DNA of 6,311 bases, from contig CP059258.1 of the NCBI GenBank assembly GCA_013693795.1, positions 2,136,713-2,143,023 of the forward strand. Reading direction: 5' to 3'. The position numbers were made by a program, and so were the translations under genes. This DNA is from Anaerolineae bacterium (GTDB lineage Bacteria > Chloroflexota > Anaerolineae > SSC4 > Amarolineaceae). The notes beneath the pieces are model-generated. The model was not told where the DNA came from and ran no database searches. It saw nothing but the letters and a program-made list of their open reading frames with translations. How positions within the stretch are numbered: position 1 is the first letter of the stretch; every line of letters begins with the position of its first letter. This document shows, piece by piece, positions 1 to 5,632 of this stretch.

Positions 1-367
1 GGCGCGCAGCCTCGCTGCAATAGCCTTGGTTCCAGTAGGGCACGCCTATCCAGTAGCCCATCTCGGCCCGGCTGTGGATGTCGTGTAGCCGCAGACTGAT
101 GCAGCCGGCTAACTCGCCGCTGACGCGCAGTGTGATCGCCAACACCATGATCTCGCGACGCTGGAAGCACCCTTCATGGCTGCTGATCCATTGCCCGGCC
201 GCGCCGTCGGGATAGGGATGCGGAATGTTCAGCGTCGTGTCGGCCACGGCCCCGTCGCCGGCCAGCCGCTGCACGTCAGCCGCGTCGCTCAAGGCGAAGG
301 GGCGAAGCACCAGGCGCTCGGTGACGATTGTTGGCAGATTAAGGTTTGAACTCGGTGGTGCGTTCAC
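1..367 (-). CDS. RimJ/RimL-type GNAT N-acetyltransferase, 3' end cut by window edge
   Basis: The N-terminal 122 residues of a GNAT-fold acetyltransferase are visible. The protein would move an acetyl group from acetyl-CoA to an amine; the substrate is unknown. Early residues TERLVLRPF and the following LSDAADVQRL are the typical opening of the RimJ/RimL (Acetyltransf_3) group. Later GELAGCISLRL, AEMGYWIG and YWNQGYCSEAAR match the beta4, beta5 and CoA-loop regions, the last being the Q/N-x-G-Y/x-x-E-A signature of the pyrophosphate-binding loop. I chose the GTG at 367-365 because an in-frame TGA lies just upstream (373-371 is the stop of the preceding gene, in another frame; 361-375 carries the in-frame stop) and no ATG precedes the conserved TERLVLRP. 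The start lies three bases after the stop of the MocA-like gene, so the two are probably co-transcribed and translationally coupled. A weak GGTGA sits just upstream. The frame is intact to the edge. Confidence 0.9.
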   Translation of the reverse strand, partial: MNAPPSSNLNLPTIVTERLVLRPFALSDAADVQRLAGDGAVADTTLNIPHPYPDGAAGQWISSHEGCFQRREIMVLAITLRVSGELAGCISLRLHDIHSRAEMGYWIGVPYWNQGYCSEAAR

Positions 368-370
368 TGT

Positions 371-979
371 TCACCGTTTACCGCTCACCGCGGCCGCATA
401 TTGCTCTGGCGTGTCCAGGTCGGCCAGCACCGAAGGCGTGCCTACCTCGACATAACGAATAGTCGCGGTGTGATGTTGCACGACTGTGCGCAGCGTGGCG
501 TTGGCCGGCAGGGCCAGCACTTCAGCCCACAGCCAGCGCGGCAGCACAATGGGATGGCCGCGACGCATGGCGTAGCTGGGGATGACCAGCGCCTGACTGT
601 CATCGTCGAAAGCCCGCAGCACCTGCTGCACCACGGCCAGTTGCATCTGCGGCTGATCGGCCAGGGCCAGCAGCGCGCCGGCGCTGGCAGGATGGGCCGC
701 GGCCAGACCCGCCTGGACCGAGGAGAGCATCTCGCCGCTGGCGTAGGCCGGGTTGTGTATGCAGCGCACGGCATGGCCAGCCAGCGCAGCTTCGATAGCC
801 TCACGACGGTGGCCGGTGACGACGATGATCTCCTGGACGCCGGCCGCTGTCAATGTGTCGATCACTGTCCCGATCACCGTGGACGCGCCCCAGGGCAGCA
901 GCGGCTTGGGCGGCTCGCCGCCCATGCGCGTCGACAGCCCGGCAGCGGGGACGATGGCGGTGATCATGGGACTCGACAT
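371..979 (-). CDS. MocA/MobA-like NTP transferase (molybdenum cofactor cytidylyltransferase-like)
   Basis: A 202-residue protein of the NTP_transf_3 family (MobA/MocA/YgfJ type), the usual length for this family. The nucleotide-binding loop PAAGLSTRMG is at residues 11-20 with the conserved Lys in EPPKPLLP (K25). NPAYASGEMLSSV is at 76-88, the metal-binding ADQPQM at 107-112 with D108, GHPIVLP at 141-147, and a C-terminal LDTPEQYAA. The GHP motif and NPxYxxGMxxSV-like block favour the MocA (CTP:molybdopterin cytidylyltransferase) branch, but no molybdoenzyme gene is visible in the window, so the exact substrate is open. An in-frame ATG at 1030 exists, but the 17 residues it adds are not family-like. 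ATG 979 is preferred because a TATAAT box ends eight bases before it. ATG 967, giving MITAIVPAAG, is also possible. The reading frame is unbroken. It is the first gene of a two-gene minus-strand operon with the acetyltransferase. Confidence 0.86.
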   Translation of the reverse strand: MSSPMITAIVPAAGLSTRMGGEPPKPLLPWGASTVIGTVIDTLTAAGVQEIIVVTGHRREAIEAALAGHAVRCIHNPAYASGEMLSSVQAGLAAAHPASAGALLALADQPQMQLAVVQQVLRAFDDDSQALVIPSYAMRRGHPIVLPRWLWAEVLALPANATLRTVVQHHTATIRYVEVGTPSVLADLDTPEQYAAAVSGKR

Positions 980-986
980 GAGGACA

Positions 987-992
987 ATTATA
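987..992 (-). promoter_or_regulatory. -10 box for the MocA-like gene; likely leaderless start
   Basis: The minus strand reads TATAAT exactly at 992-987, followed by TGTCCTC and then ATG at 979. A start site 6-8 bases after the box falls at 979-981, at or next to the ATG, so the mRNA would be leaderless or nearly so. No Shine-Dalgarno sequence is present. The -35 is poor (TTCCGC at a 17-base spacing), so strength is uncertain. Confidence 0.6.
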
Positions 993-1045
993 GCACGAGG
1001 TGGGCTGAGGCGGAATTTTGCCTGCATCATGCTGGGCCAGGTCGC

Positions 1046-1074
1046 TTGGCAACCGGCGGGGCAGATGCTACAAT
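1046..1074 (+). promoter_or_regulatory. Sigma70-type promoter for the ChbG-like gene
   Basis: TTGGCA at 1046-1051 (5/6 to consensus), a 17-base spacer and TACAAT at 1069-1074 (5/6). The predicted start is near 1081, giving a leader of about 64 bases before ATG 1145. It lies in the gap between divergent genes and faces the deacetylase. No clear Shine-Dalgarno sequence precedes ATG 1145; the bases just before it are CCTCCACCC. Confidence 0.65.
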
Positions 1075-1098
1075 GCAGATCAGGCAGCCAGCCGGTTG
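1050..1098. repeat. 8-bp dyad centred on the ChbG promoter -10
   Basis: CAACCGGC (1050-1057) and GCCGGTTG (1091-1098) are exact reverse complements. Their midpoint is 1074, the last base of the -10 box. The left arm begins at the end of the -35 box. The arrangement could be an operator, but the arms are short and GC-rich, so chance is possible. Confidence 0.35.
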
Positions 1099-1144
1099 GC
1101 AGCCTCCTAAAGGTTATGACGCAGAAGCTGAGAACCCTCCACCC

Positions 1145-1979
1145 ATGTCAGGTCTGATCATCAACGCCGATGACCTGGGCTATTCACCCACGGTCAATCG
1201 CGCCATCGCTGATCTGTTCGCGGCCGGGCTGATCACCAGCGCCAGCCTGCTGGTCAACCAACCGGCCAGTGAGGAGGCGCGGCCATCGCCCGCCGTCTGC
1301 CGCGCCTGTCGGTGGGTGTATACCTGAACCTGAGCCGCGGCCAGCCGATCCTGCCGGCCAGCCAGACGCCGAGCCTGGTGGACGAGAGGGGCGTTTTGGG
1401 AATCGGCCCATTTCTTTCGCCGCGCGGTGCTGGGCCAGATCAAATGGTACGAGGTTGATGCTGAGCTGGAGGCGCAGGTGCAGTGGGCGCTGGAGCGCGG
1501 CCTGCACCTGGACAACCTGGACTCGCACGTCCATTTCCACTCCCTGCCCGCGGCGGCGCATCACCGAGCAGTTGGCCACCCGTCATCACGTGGCCGCCTG
1601 GCGCACCCCTTACGTGCTCTCCGCGTTGACCCCCACCCGGCTGTGGACCGACGCGCTGGCCACCCCCATCAAGCCCTACCGGCCCGGCCGGCTGGCGGCG
1701 CCTGATTTCCTGCTCTCGCTGCATCAATGGGGCGATCGGCTGCTGACCGACAAGCGGGTGGCCCGGCTGCTGGTCAAGCCAGGGGTGGTCACCGAGCTGG
1801 TGGTGCATCCCGGCTATGTCGACGATGATGCGCTGCCGCCCGGCGATCAGCCCCAGCCCTTGCAGCGCCAGGTGGAGGTCGATCTGCTCAGCGGCGGCGC
1901 CTTCCGGCATTGGCTGAAGCAGTTGGATGTGCAACTGGTGAGCTTCTCAGATTTTCAGCAGGTGGCGGGGTCTGGTTGA
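1145..1979 (+). CDS. ChbG/YdjC (HpnK-like) carbohydrate deacetylase, broken by three frame changes
   Basis: Read across three frame changes this is one protein of about 277-279 residues of the ChbG/YdjC family, metal-dependent deacetylases of N-acetylated sugars with HpnK of hopanoid synthesis as a relative. Segment 1 (1145-1279) starts MSGLIINADDLGYSPTVN, whose ADDLG carries the catalytic/metal Asp pair (D9, D10), and continues TSASLLVNQPASEEA. Segment 2 (about 1282-1392) gives AIARRLPRLSVGVYLNLSRG. Segment 3 (about 1394-1550) gives FWESAHFFRRAVLGQ and LDNLDSHVHFHSLP, the His-rich metal/active-site motif at 1520-1540. Segment 4 (about 1552-1979) gives RRITEQLATRHH and ends with TELVVHPGYVDDDAL, the conserved HPG block at about 1794-1838. 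Changes lie near 1277-1281, 1388-1397 and 1545-1556; each can be a loss of one or two bases in short G, T or C runs. One oddity is that family members usually have GxHLxL where this has GVYLNL, so the metal-ligand His near residue 60 is Tyr (TAC at 1321-1323). Family identity is sure; whether the gene is functional is not. Confidence 0.85.
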
Positions 1980-1986
1980 ACCGACG

Positions 1987-2089
1987 AGACTTCGGACGGC
2001 GCCGCACCGGCCGAATCCTACGAGCGAAGCTAATTTGCGGTCAGGAACCTGGCATGGCTTCAACCGGCCGGCGTTGCCATCCGAAGTCT
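1987..2089. repeat. 103-bp imperfect inverted repeat in a gene-free stretch
   Basis: The outer arms AGACTTCGGA (1987-1996) and TCCGAAGTCT (2080-2089) are perfect over 10 bp. After one mismatch GGC/GCC continues the pairing at 1998-2000 and 2076-2078, and similarity between the arms goes on weakly through the GC-rich CCGGCC parts. It lies between the convergent ends of the deacetylase gene and the secreted-protein gene. It could be a small miniature element or a long transcription-ending hairpin. No target duplication was found beside it. Confidence 0.5.
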
Positions 2090-2118
2090 GGGGTAATGCC
2101 CACGCCTGTGCAGTGACG

Positions 2119-2150
2119 AAAAACCGGCCTACTGGGATGGCAGGCCGGTT
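2119..2150 (-). terminator. Intrinsic terminator of the secreted-protein gene
   Basis: A perfect 9-bp stem, AACCGGCCT (2122-2130) with AGGCCGGTT (2142-2150), encloses an 11-base loop. On the minus strand the stem runs into TTTTT (2123-2119). It starts 35 bases after the TGA at 2188-2186, the right place to end the large minus-strand gene. There is no T-run on the plus strand, so it serves the minus strand only. Confidence 0.8.
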
Positions 2151-2185
2151 GTGCTGGATGGGTGGAGGCGTTGAGCGCCGTGGCG

Positions 2186-3670
2186 TTATTGCCGGACCCA
2201 GGGGAGATAGAGCGGCTGGCTGATCCACACCTGCACCGTGGCCTGGTTGTCGGCCGGCGTCAGGTCCGGCTCGGCCGAGGTGAGCTGCAACTGCACCGGC
2301 AGCAGCTCGCCCAAGATGCTTGCGGTGGTCTGGAGGTTGATCTGGAACTGGCGGATGTCGAACAGCCGCAGGTTGGGCAGGTTCCAGGTGACAGTCTGGC
2401 CGCTGACGGTCGGTGTGACGCCGGAGGTATCGCTGACATAGCTGAGACGGGGATCCAGGGCGGCGGTCAGGCGCACCGATGTCGCCGGCGTTCCGCCGCG
2501 GCCTTTCAGTTCGACTGTGATCGGCAGCGCAGAGCCGCCAGGCAGCGCTGGCGCCAGGGATGGAGTCGCCGCCAGGGCGCTGTCCACCCCGGCCGGCGGC
2601 GTCCAACTGTAGGTGGTGTTGCCGTAGCCGTAGAAACTGGTCTCGATGCGTGACGCACCAGTCTGGCTGGCCTGAAGGATCATGGGGCGCGTCAGCACGG
2701 CGCCGTTGCTGTCGACCAGGGCGTAGTAGAGGTTGCGACGTGCGAAGTAATCATCGTCCATCCAGGTGAAGATGGCGTGATTGTTGGCATCATGGGTTAG
2801 CGATACATAATTGCTGCCATCGGACGCGGCGGTCCTGCCCACAGCCGTTGGGCCAGCGACCTGGTGGAGGTTGGCGTTCAAAACTGCAAAGGTGACCACA
2901 GGGTCTTCGGCGTCTTGCTGCCATCCCAGATATGTCCAGGCGGCGCCGCTGATCTCACGCATCTCCATGCGCACACTGTGCGCGCCTGGCGTAAGCGCCA
3001 CTGTACGGTTCCAGTACTGACAGTAGGAATCCCAGTAGTCCATTACCAGTTCACCGTCGATCCATAGCCGGCTGCCGTCATCGCTGCCCATGGTGAAGAT
3101 GTAATCCCCTCCTATAACCTCGATAGTTCCTTGCCAGCGCACCGAAAAATGATCTGGGTTAACACCTGGGGCTGGGGAAGCATAGCCCCAGTGAGAATAG
3201 ATTCTTGAAACGGTTTCCGTTGCCACAGGCTCACCGGTCAGGGTTTCGTTGTTGAAGTACTGGACCGCCCAGTCCTGTTCGCCAGGGTTGGGCGGCGCCT
3301 CGCTGACCCAGGCCACGACAGTCCGACCATTGGGAAGTTGGGTAGCGGCGGGCTGGATGCCCCAGACATTGTCGGCCAGTTGGGTGATCGGGTGCTGGAT
3401 GTTGCCGTCACTGTCAAGAGCAGCATAATAGATGGCCATGCTGCCTAGCAGGCTGTCGTAGCCGCTAAACGTCAGCAACGCCCGACTGCCCGTGAGCCGC
3501 GTGAGCGCCGCCGAATGGTATACGGCTGTATAATCAGATCCTGCTACGGAGTCTGTCAGTTTAGTGGCGCCACGCACGACGCTGCCTGAGCCGTCAAGCA
3601 CCGCATACCAGACATCCGAGATCGTGCTGGTGCTGTTATATGTCTGCTGATGCTGCCGGATCCATGTCAG
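2186..3670 (-). CDS. Secreted protein C-terminal segment: propeller repeats, PA14, DUF11-like domain, YLPWVRQ tail
   Basis: The longest intact segment, about 494 codons. Repeat motifs VWYAVLDGSG (3613-3584) and IYYAALDSDG (3433-3404) are followed by a PA14 domain at 3274-2912: DWAVQYFNNETLTGEP, FSVRWQG, GDYIFTMGSDDGSRLWIDGE, LVMDYWD, LTPGAHSVRMEMRE, YLGWQQD. The repeats resume with VTFAVLNANL (2896-2867) and LYYALVDSNG (2731-2702). A DUF11-like sandwich follows (about 2569-2222): ITVELKGRGG, LTAALDPRLSYVSDTSG, VSGQTVTWNLPNL, FQINLQTT, and PDLTPADNQATVQV. The protein ends QPLYLPWVRQ and TGA 2188-2186. The DDGSRLWIDG motif is the diagnostic PA14 core. Confidence 0.85.
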   Translation of the reverse strand: MTWIRQHQQTYNSTSTISDVWYAVLDGSGSVVRGATKLTDSVAGSDYTAVYHSAALTRLTGSRALLTFSGYDSLLGSMAIYYAALDSDGNIQHPITQLADNVWGIQPAATQLPNGRTVVAWVSEAPPNPGEQDWAVQYFNNETLTGEPVATETVSRIYSHWGYASPAPGVNPDHFSVRWQGTIEVIGGDYIFTMGSDDGSRLWIDGELVMDYWDSYCQYWNRTVALTPGAHSVRMEMREISGAAWTYLGWQQDAEDPVVTFAVLNANLHQVAGPTAVGRTAASDGSNYVSLTHDANNHAIFTWMDDDYFARRNLYYALVDSNGAVLTRPMILQASQTGASRIETSFYGYGNTTYSWTPPAGVDSALAATPSLAPALPGGSALPITVELKGRGGTPATSVRLTAALDPRLSYVSDTSGVTPTVSGQTVTWNLPNLRLFDIRQFQINLQTTASILGELLPVQLQLTSAEPDLTPADNQATVQVWISQPLYLPWVRQ

Positions 3671-5496
3671 GAAAAACGTCCATCGTCGCTGACGTTGATT
3701 CCAGGGTTTTTGAAAGTCGGCATATCAGGAGTAGGCAATGTGCCCCATACTGAGTTGTTGGTGACGTTGACTGGCCCCGCCGCCAGATCGCCGTTGGGAT
3801 GGAGGGCGGCCCAGTAGATGTTATAGTTGCGTTGATCAGTACGGGTGTTCCACAGATGGCGCTGCCACACCAACCCTATGCGACCATCAGGCGCAACTGC
3901 CACGCCGGTTATGTTGTCATAGGTCTGTATCGTCGCTCCTGAATGATCCACCAACCGGGTGACCGGTCGCACGGTCTCGCCGTATGGATCGAGGATCGCG
4001 TATTCGATCTCGTAGATGTCGTTTGAACAGTTGTTGTCCGCACAACGATCCTTGTTCCAAGCGTAGATCAGATTGTGGTTGGGCAGTTCGGCCACAGCCA
4101 GGTAATCGCCCCAGCGCCCGACATTCGTGATGTTGCGCACAGCCTGGGCTTGCGTCTTGACCAGCTTCGTATTTATCGCTCCATCCGTGGCATCGCGATA
4201 CACCTGGACAAAGGGGGCCGGCACGGCGATGCGGGCTGTGACTGTCTCCCGCACGTTGCTGTCGAGCGAGGATCGCACGGTCAGGGTGGCTGTATTCGAG
4301 TCGCCCACTCGGGCGGTTGCCGAGGACCAGATCTTGATGACCACGATCTTCGTGGCGCCCTGGGCCACAGGGCCAGTGTCGATGATCCCATCGCCGTCGG
4401 TGTCTGTCAGGGTGTCACGCCGTCGGCCTGGAACAGACCGGCTGTCCACGACGTGTTGAGCACCAGATCATAGGTATCTGTCCCCAGTTCACCGATGTTG
4501 CGGATAGGTATCTCCGTCTGTGAGACTTCACCGGGACGGATAAAGGCGCCGTAGTGCCGCGGGAAGATGCGCACGCACGGCTGGCGCGGGCGCGTGATCC
4601 GTATGGCCTGGTGGTCAGCCACCGGAAAACAGAAGTTGGTAATTGAGAGGCCATTAATGCCGGTAGAGTCCTCGATGCCCGACATCTGGCAAGAATAGGT
4701 GCCGTAGATGCGCATATCCTGATATTGGAAGAGGATGTCACCGTTTTCGAGGAGCACGGCCTGGAAGGTGAACTCATCGGCTATGGGGTCGGCTGAGCAG
4801 CAATCGCTGCGCTGGCGGTTCCATTCCATCACGAACCAACGGTTGGGCGCGGCGCCGCCACGCCGATAGCGTACGTAATTGGGGGAACCGTGGGACTCGG
4901 TCCAGTAGGGCGCGATCACGTCGTTGGGTGGACGTGAATCAGGAACGCGAGACCAAAACGCGGTCAGATCGGCGTCGTTGAACGCCAGAAAACCATGGCG
5001 CGATACCCAGAGCTGGCTGTAGATGTTCTCGTAGTATTTGAAGGGAAAGCCGATGTCGATGGGTCCTGCGCTGATGACCGAGGCGTTGATGCCGGTGTCG
5101 GTCCGCCGCTGGCGTCGATCCAGTTGAGCGGTACGGAGTTGAAGGTATAGCCGAATTCGTCAGGGCCGCCGCTGGCCAGCGCGGTCTCGGGCCGCGCGCG
5201 CGGCGGCATCGGCCGGCATCATCCACAGGCCATCAGCCTTCTGCACAGCGCCGGACATGGGGTGTCCTGACCTGGCGTGGGCGCCAAGCCTGTGGGGCCG
5301 AACTGGTCGACACCGGCAGGCTGTGGCATCCAGGCGGTCGGGCCGATCGTGCTGTTGAACTCGAGGCGCGGCGCCAGCCAGGCGCCCCCTCAGGCGTGCC
5401 AGGCGCAGGCTGCTGCGCCAGGGCTGCCGGAACGTTGGCCGGCAAGACCAGAGCGATGAACAGAAGCGTGGTGAGCAGAAAACGTTGGACTGACAT
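2186..5496 (-). CDS. Secreted multidomain protein (nidogen-like, NEW3/CARDB-like, propeller repeats, PA14, DUF11-like), broken by six frame changes
   Basis: Six frame changes split one continuous secreted protein; filling them by lost bases gives 3,318 nt and 1,105 residues. ATG 5496 is chosen for the GGAGGG six bases upstream and a textbook signal peptide. In order: signal peptide (1-27, cut after ALA), a Pro/Ala-rich linker, an FGYTF..PLNWIDAS...IGFPFKYYENIYSQLWVSRHGFL nidogen-like region, a NEW3/CARDB-like sandwich with a DTDGDG loop, about six 55-69-residue YxALxDxxG repeats of propeller type, a PA14 domain inserted between repeats 4 and 5, a DUF11-like sandwich, and the tail PLYLPWVRQ. 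Frame changes: C5 at 5385-5389, G4 at 5259-5262, a CG run at 5193-5202 (minus 2 or plus 1), about 5100-5107, G3 at 4410-4412, A5 at 3672-3676. PA14 suggests glycan binding, so surface or matrix attachment is plausible; no enzymatic motif is visible. It is a single-gene unit with its own promoter and terminator. Confidence 0.8.
3667..4449 (-). CDS. Secreted protein segment: second half of the sandwich and first propeller repeats
   Basis: The meaningful part starts at about 4411 with LTDTDGDGIIDTGPVAQGAT, a Chloroflexota-style calcium-loop-like linker joined to the last strands of the NEW3/CARDB-like domain (IVVIKIW, NTATLTVRSSLD, ETVTARIAVP). It then enters repeats: YLAVAELPNHNLIYAWN, IEYAILDPYG (4008-3979) with VAVAPDGRIGLVW, and IYWAALHPNG (3819-3790) with INVSDDGRF. 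The TGA at 3669-3667 is reached only because the A5 run at 3672-3676 is one base short; with six, the reading continues RFFLTWIRQHQQTYN. Codons upstream of 4411 in this frame are the shadow of the previous segment. Confidence 0.75.
   Translation of the reverse strand: MDSRSVPGRRRDTLTDTDGDGIIDTGPVAQGATKIVVIKIWSSATARVGDSNTATLTVRSSLDSNVRETVTARIAVPAPFVQVYRDATDGAINTKLVKTQAQAVRNITNVGRWGDYLAVAELPNHNLIYAWNKDRCADNNCSNDIYEIEYAILDPYGETVRPVTRLVDHSGATIQTYDNITGVAVAPDGRIGLVWQRHLWNTRTDQRNYNIYWAALHPNGDLAAGPVNVTNNSVWGTLPTPDMPTFKNPGINVSDDGRFS
4407..5105 (-). CDS. Secreted protein segment: nidogen-like region and first half of the NEW3/CARDB-like sandwich
   Basis: One open frame of about 233 codons. It opens TDTGINASVISAGPIDIGFP and continues through YSQLWVSRHGFLAFND, NDVIAPYWTE, RWFVMEWN, FTFQAVLLENGDILFQY, SGIEDSTGINGL. 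This FxF/Y...VSSNGF...IAPFW...FQ..L...G.I.F.Y pattern is known from nidogen-like domains of bacterial surface proteins. From about 4571 it continues RIFPRHYGAFIRPGEVSQTE and NIGELGTDTYDLVL, the edge strands of a NEW3/CARDB-type beta-sandwich. The frame ends at TGA 4409-4407, inside that domain, because a base is apparently missing at 4410-4412. Confidence 0.75.
   Translation of the reverse strand, partial: RTDTGINASVISAGPIDIGFPFKYYENIYSQLWVSRHGFLAFNDADLTAFWSRVPDSRPPNDVIAPYWTESHGSPNYVRYRRGGAAPNRWFVMEWNRQRSDCCSADPIADEFTFQAVLLENGDILFQYQDMRIYGTYSCQMSGIEDSTGINGLSITNFCFPVADHQAIRITRPRQPCVRIFPRHYGAFIRPGEVSQTEIPIRNIGELGTDTYDLVLNTSWTAGLFQADGVTP
5106..5496 (-). CDS. N-terminal part of the secreted protein: signal peptide and linker, in several frames
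   Basis: The first frame from ATG 5496 encodes a positively charged start (MSVQR), a hydrophobic core LLTTLLFIALVLP and a signal-peptidase site PAALA before QQPAPG. The coding sense then moves: restoring one G (C5 at 5385-5389 on the plus strand) joins PEGGAWLAPRLEFNST, one more C at 5259-5262 joins GQDTPMSGAVQKADGLW, and an added CG unit at 5193-5202 joins ARARPETALASGGPDEFGY. Four frame changes within about 300 bases are dense compared with the rest of the window. The linker is Pro-rich and probably flexible. Confidence 0.7.
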
Positions 5497-5502
5497 GGGG
5501 CG

Positions 5503-5508
5503 CCCTCC
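5503..5508 (-). promoter_or_regulatory. Ribosome binding site deciding the start of the secreted protein
   Basis: GGAGGG on the minus strand (5508-5503) stands six bases before ATG 5496. An in-frame ATG at 5577 upstream would add 27 residues of non-secretory sequence and has no such site, so 5496 is preferred. Confidence 0.8.
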
Positions 5509-5567
5509 ATAGCGTGGCGAACTCGAAGAGGCTGTGCACTCCGACAATCGCACATAAAGTTCGTTGA

Positions 5568-5595
5568 AGTATATCATCCCTCATGGTTCGGTCAA
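5568..5595 (-). promoter_or_regulatory. Hybrid promoter: -35 in the IS terminal repeat, -10 in flanking DNA
   Basis: On the minus strand TTGACC (5595-5590, 5/6) is followed by 16 bases and TATACT (5573-5568, 5/6). The -35 lies at the inner end of the left terminal repeat of the IS relic (5580-5594), while the -10 is outside the element. Predicted transcription starts near 5561, leaving a leader of about 65 bases before ATG 5496 of the secreted protein. Confidence 0.65.
5580..5594 (+). repeat. Left terminal inverted repeat of the IS relic
   Basis: CTCATGGTTCGGTCA is identical to the reverse complement of 5928-5942. The match stops on the next base at both sides, which fixes the element ends. 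Confidence 0.88.
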
Positions 5596-5632
5596 ATTTC
5601 GACGGAGTTTGAAAAATACTGTAAGCTATCTC

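Larger units (their letters stand above)
1980..2185. other. Intergenic stretch between convergent genes, no gene seen
   Basis: This 206-base gap holds the 103-bp inverted repeat and the minus-strand terminator. The open frames that cross it are shadows of the flanking genes and show no family-like sequence. Confidence 0.6.

Noticed and set aside
401..1327. A 308-codon plus-strand open frame across the MocA-like gene
   Set aside because: Most of it is the antisense of the clearly conserved minus-strand gene and its composition is not family-like; only its last part, from ATG 1145, is the real start of the deacetylase.
1440..1934. A 164-codon minus-strand open frame opposite the deacetylase
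   Set aside because: The opposite strand holds the SHVHFH and HPGY motifs in good frames, so this is antisense noise of GC-rich DNA.
1947..2606. A 219-codon minus-strand open frame
   Set aside because: It is an off-frame shadow of the C-terminal part of the secreted protein and crosses the terminator and inverted repeat; it shows no recognisable motif.
3667..4412. Programmed ribosomal frameshifting in the secreted-protein gene
   Set aside because: Six shifts at unrelated short runs without slippery heptamers or stimulatory structures are far better explained by missing bases.
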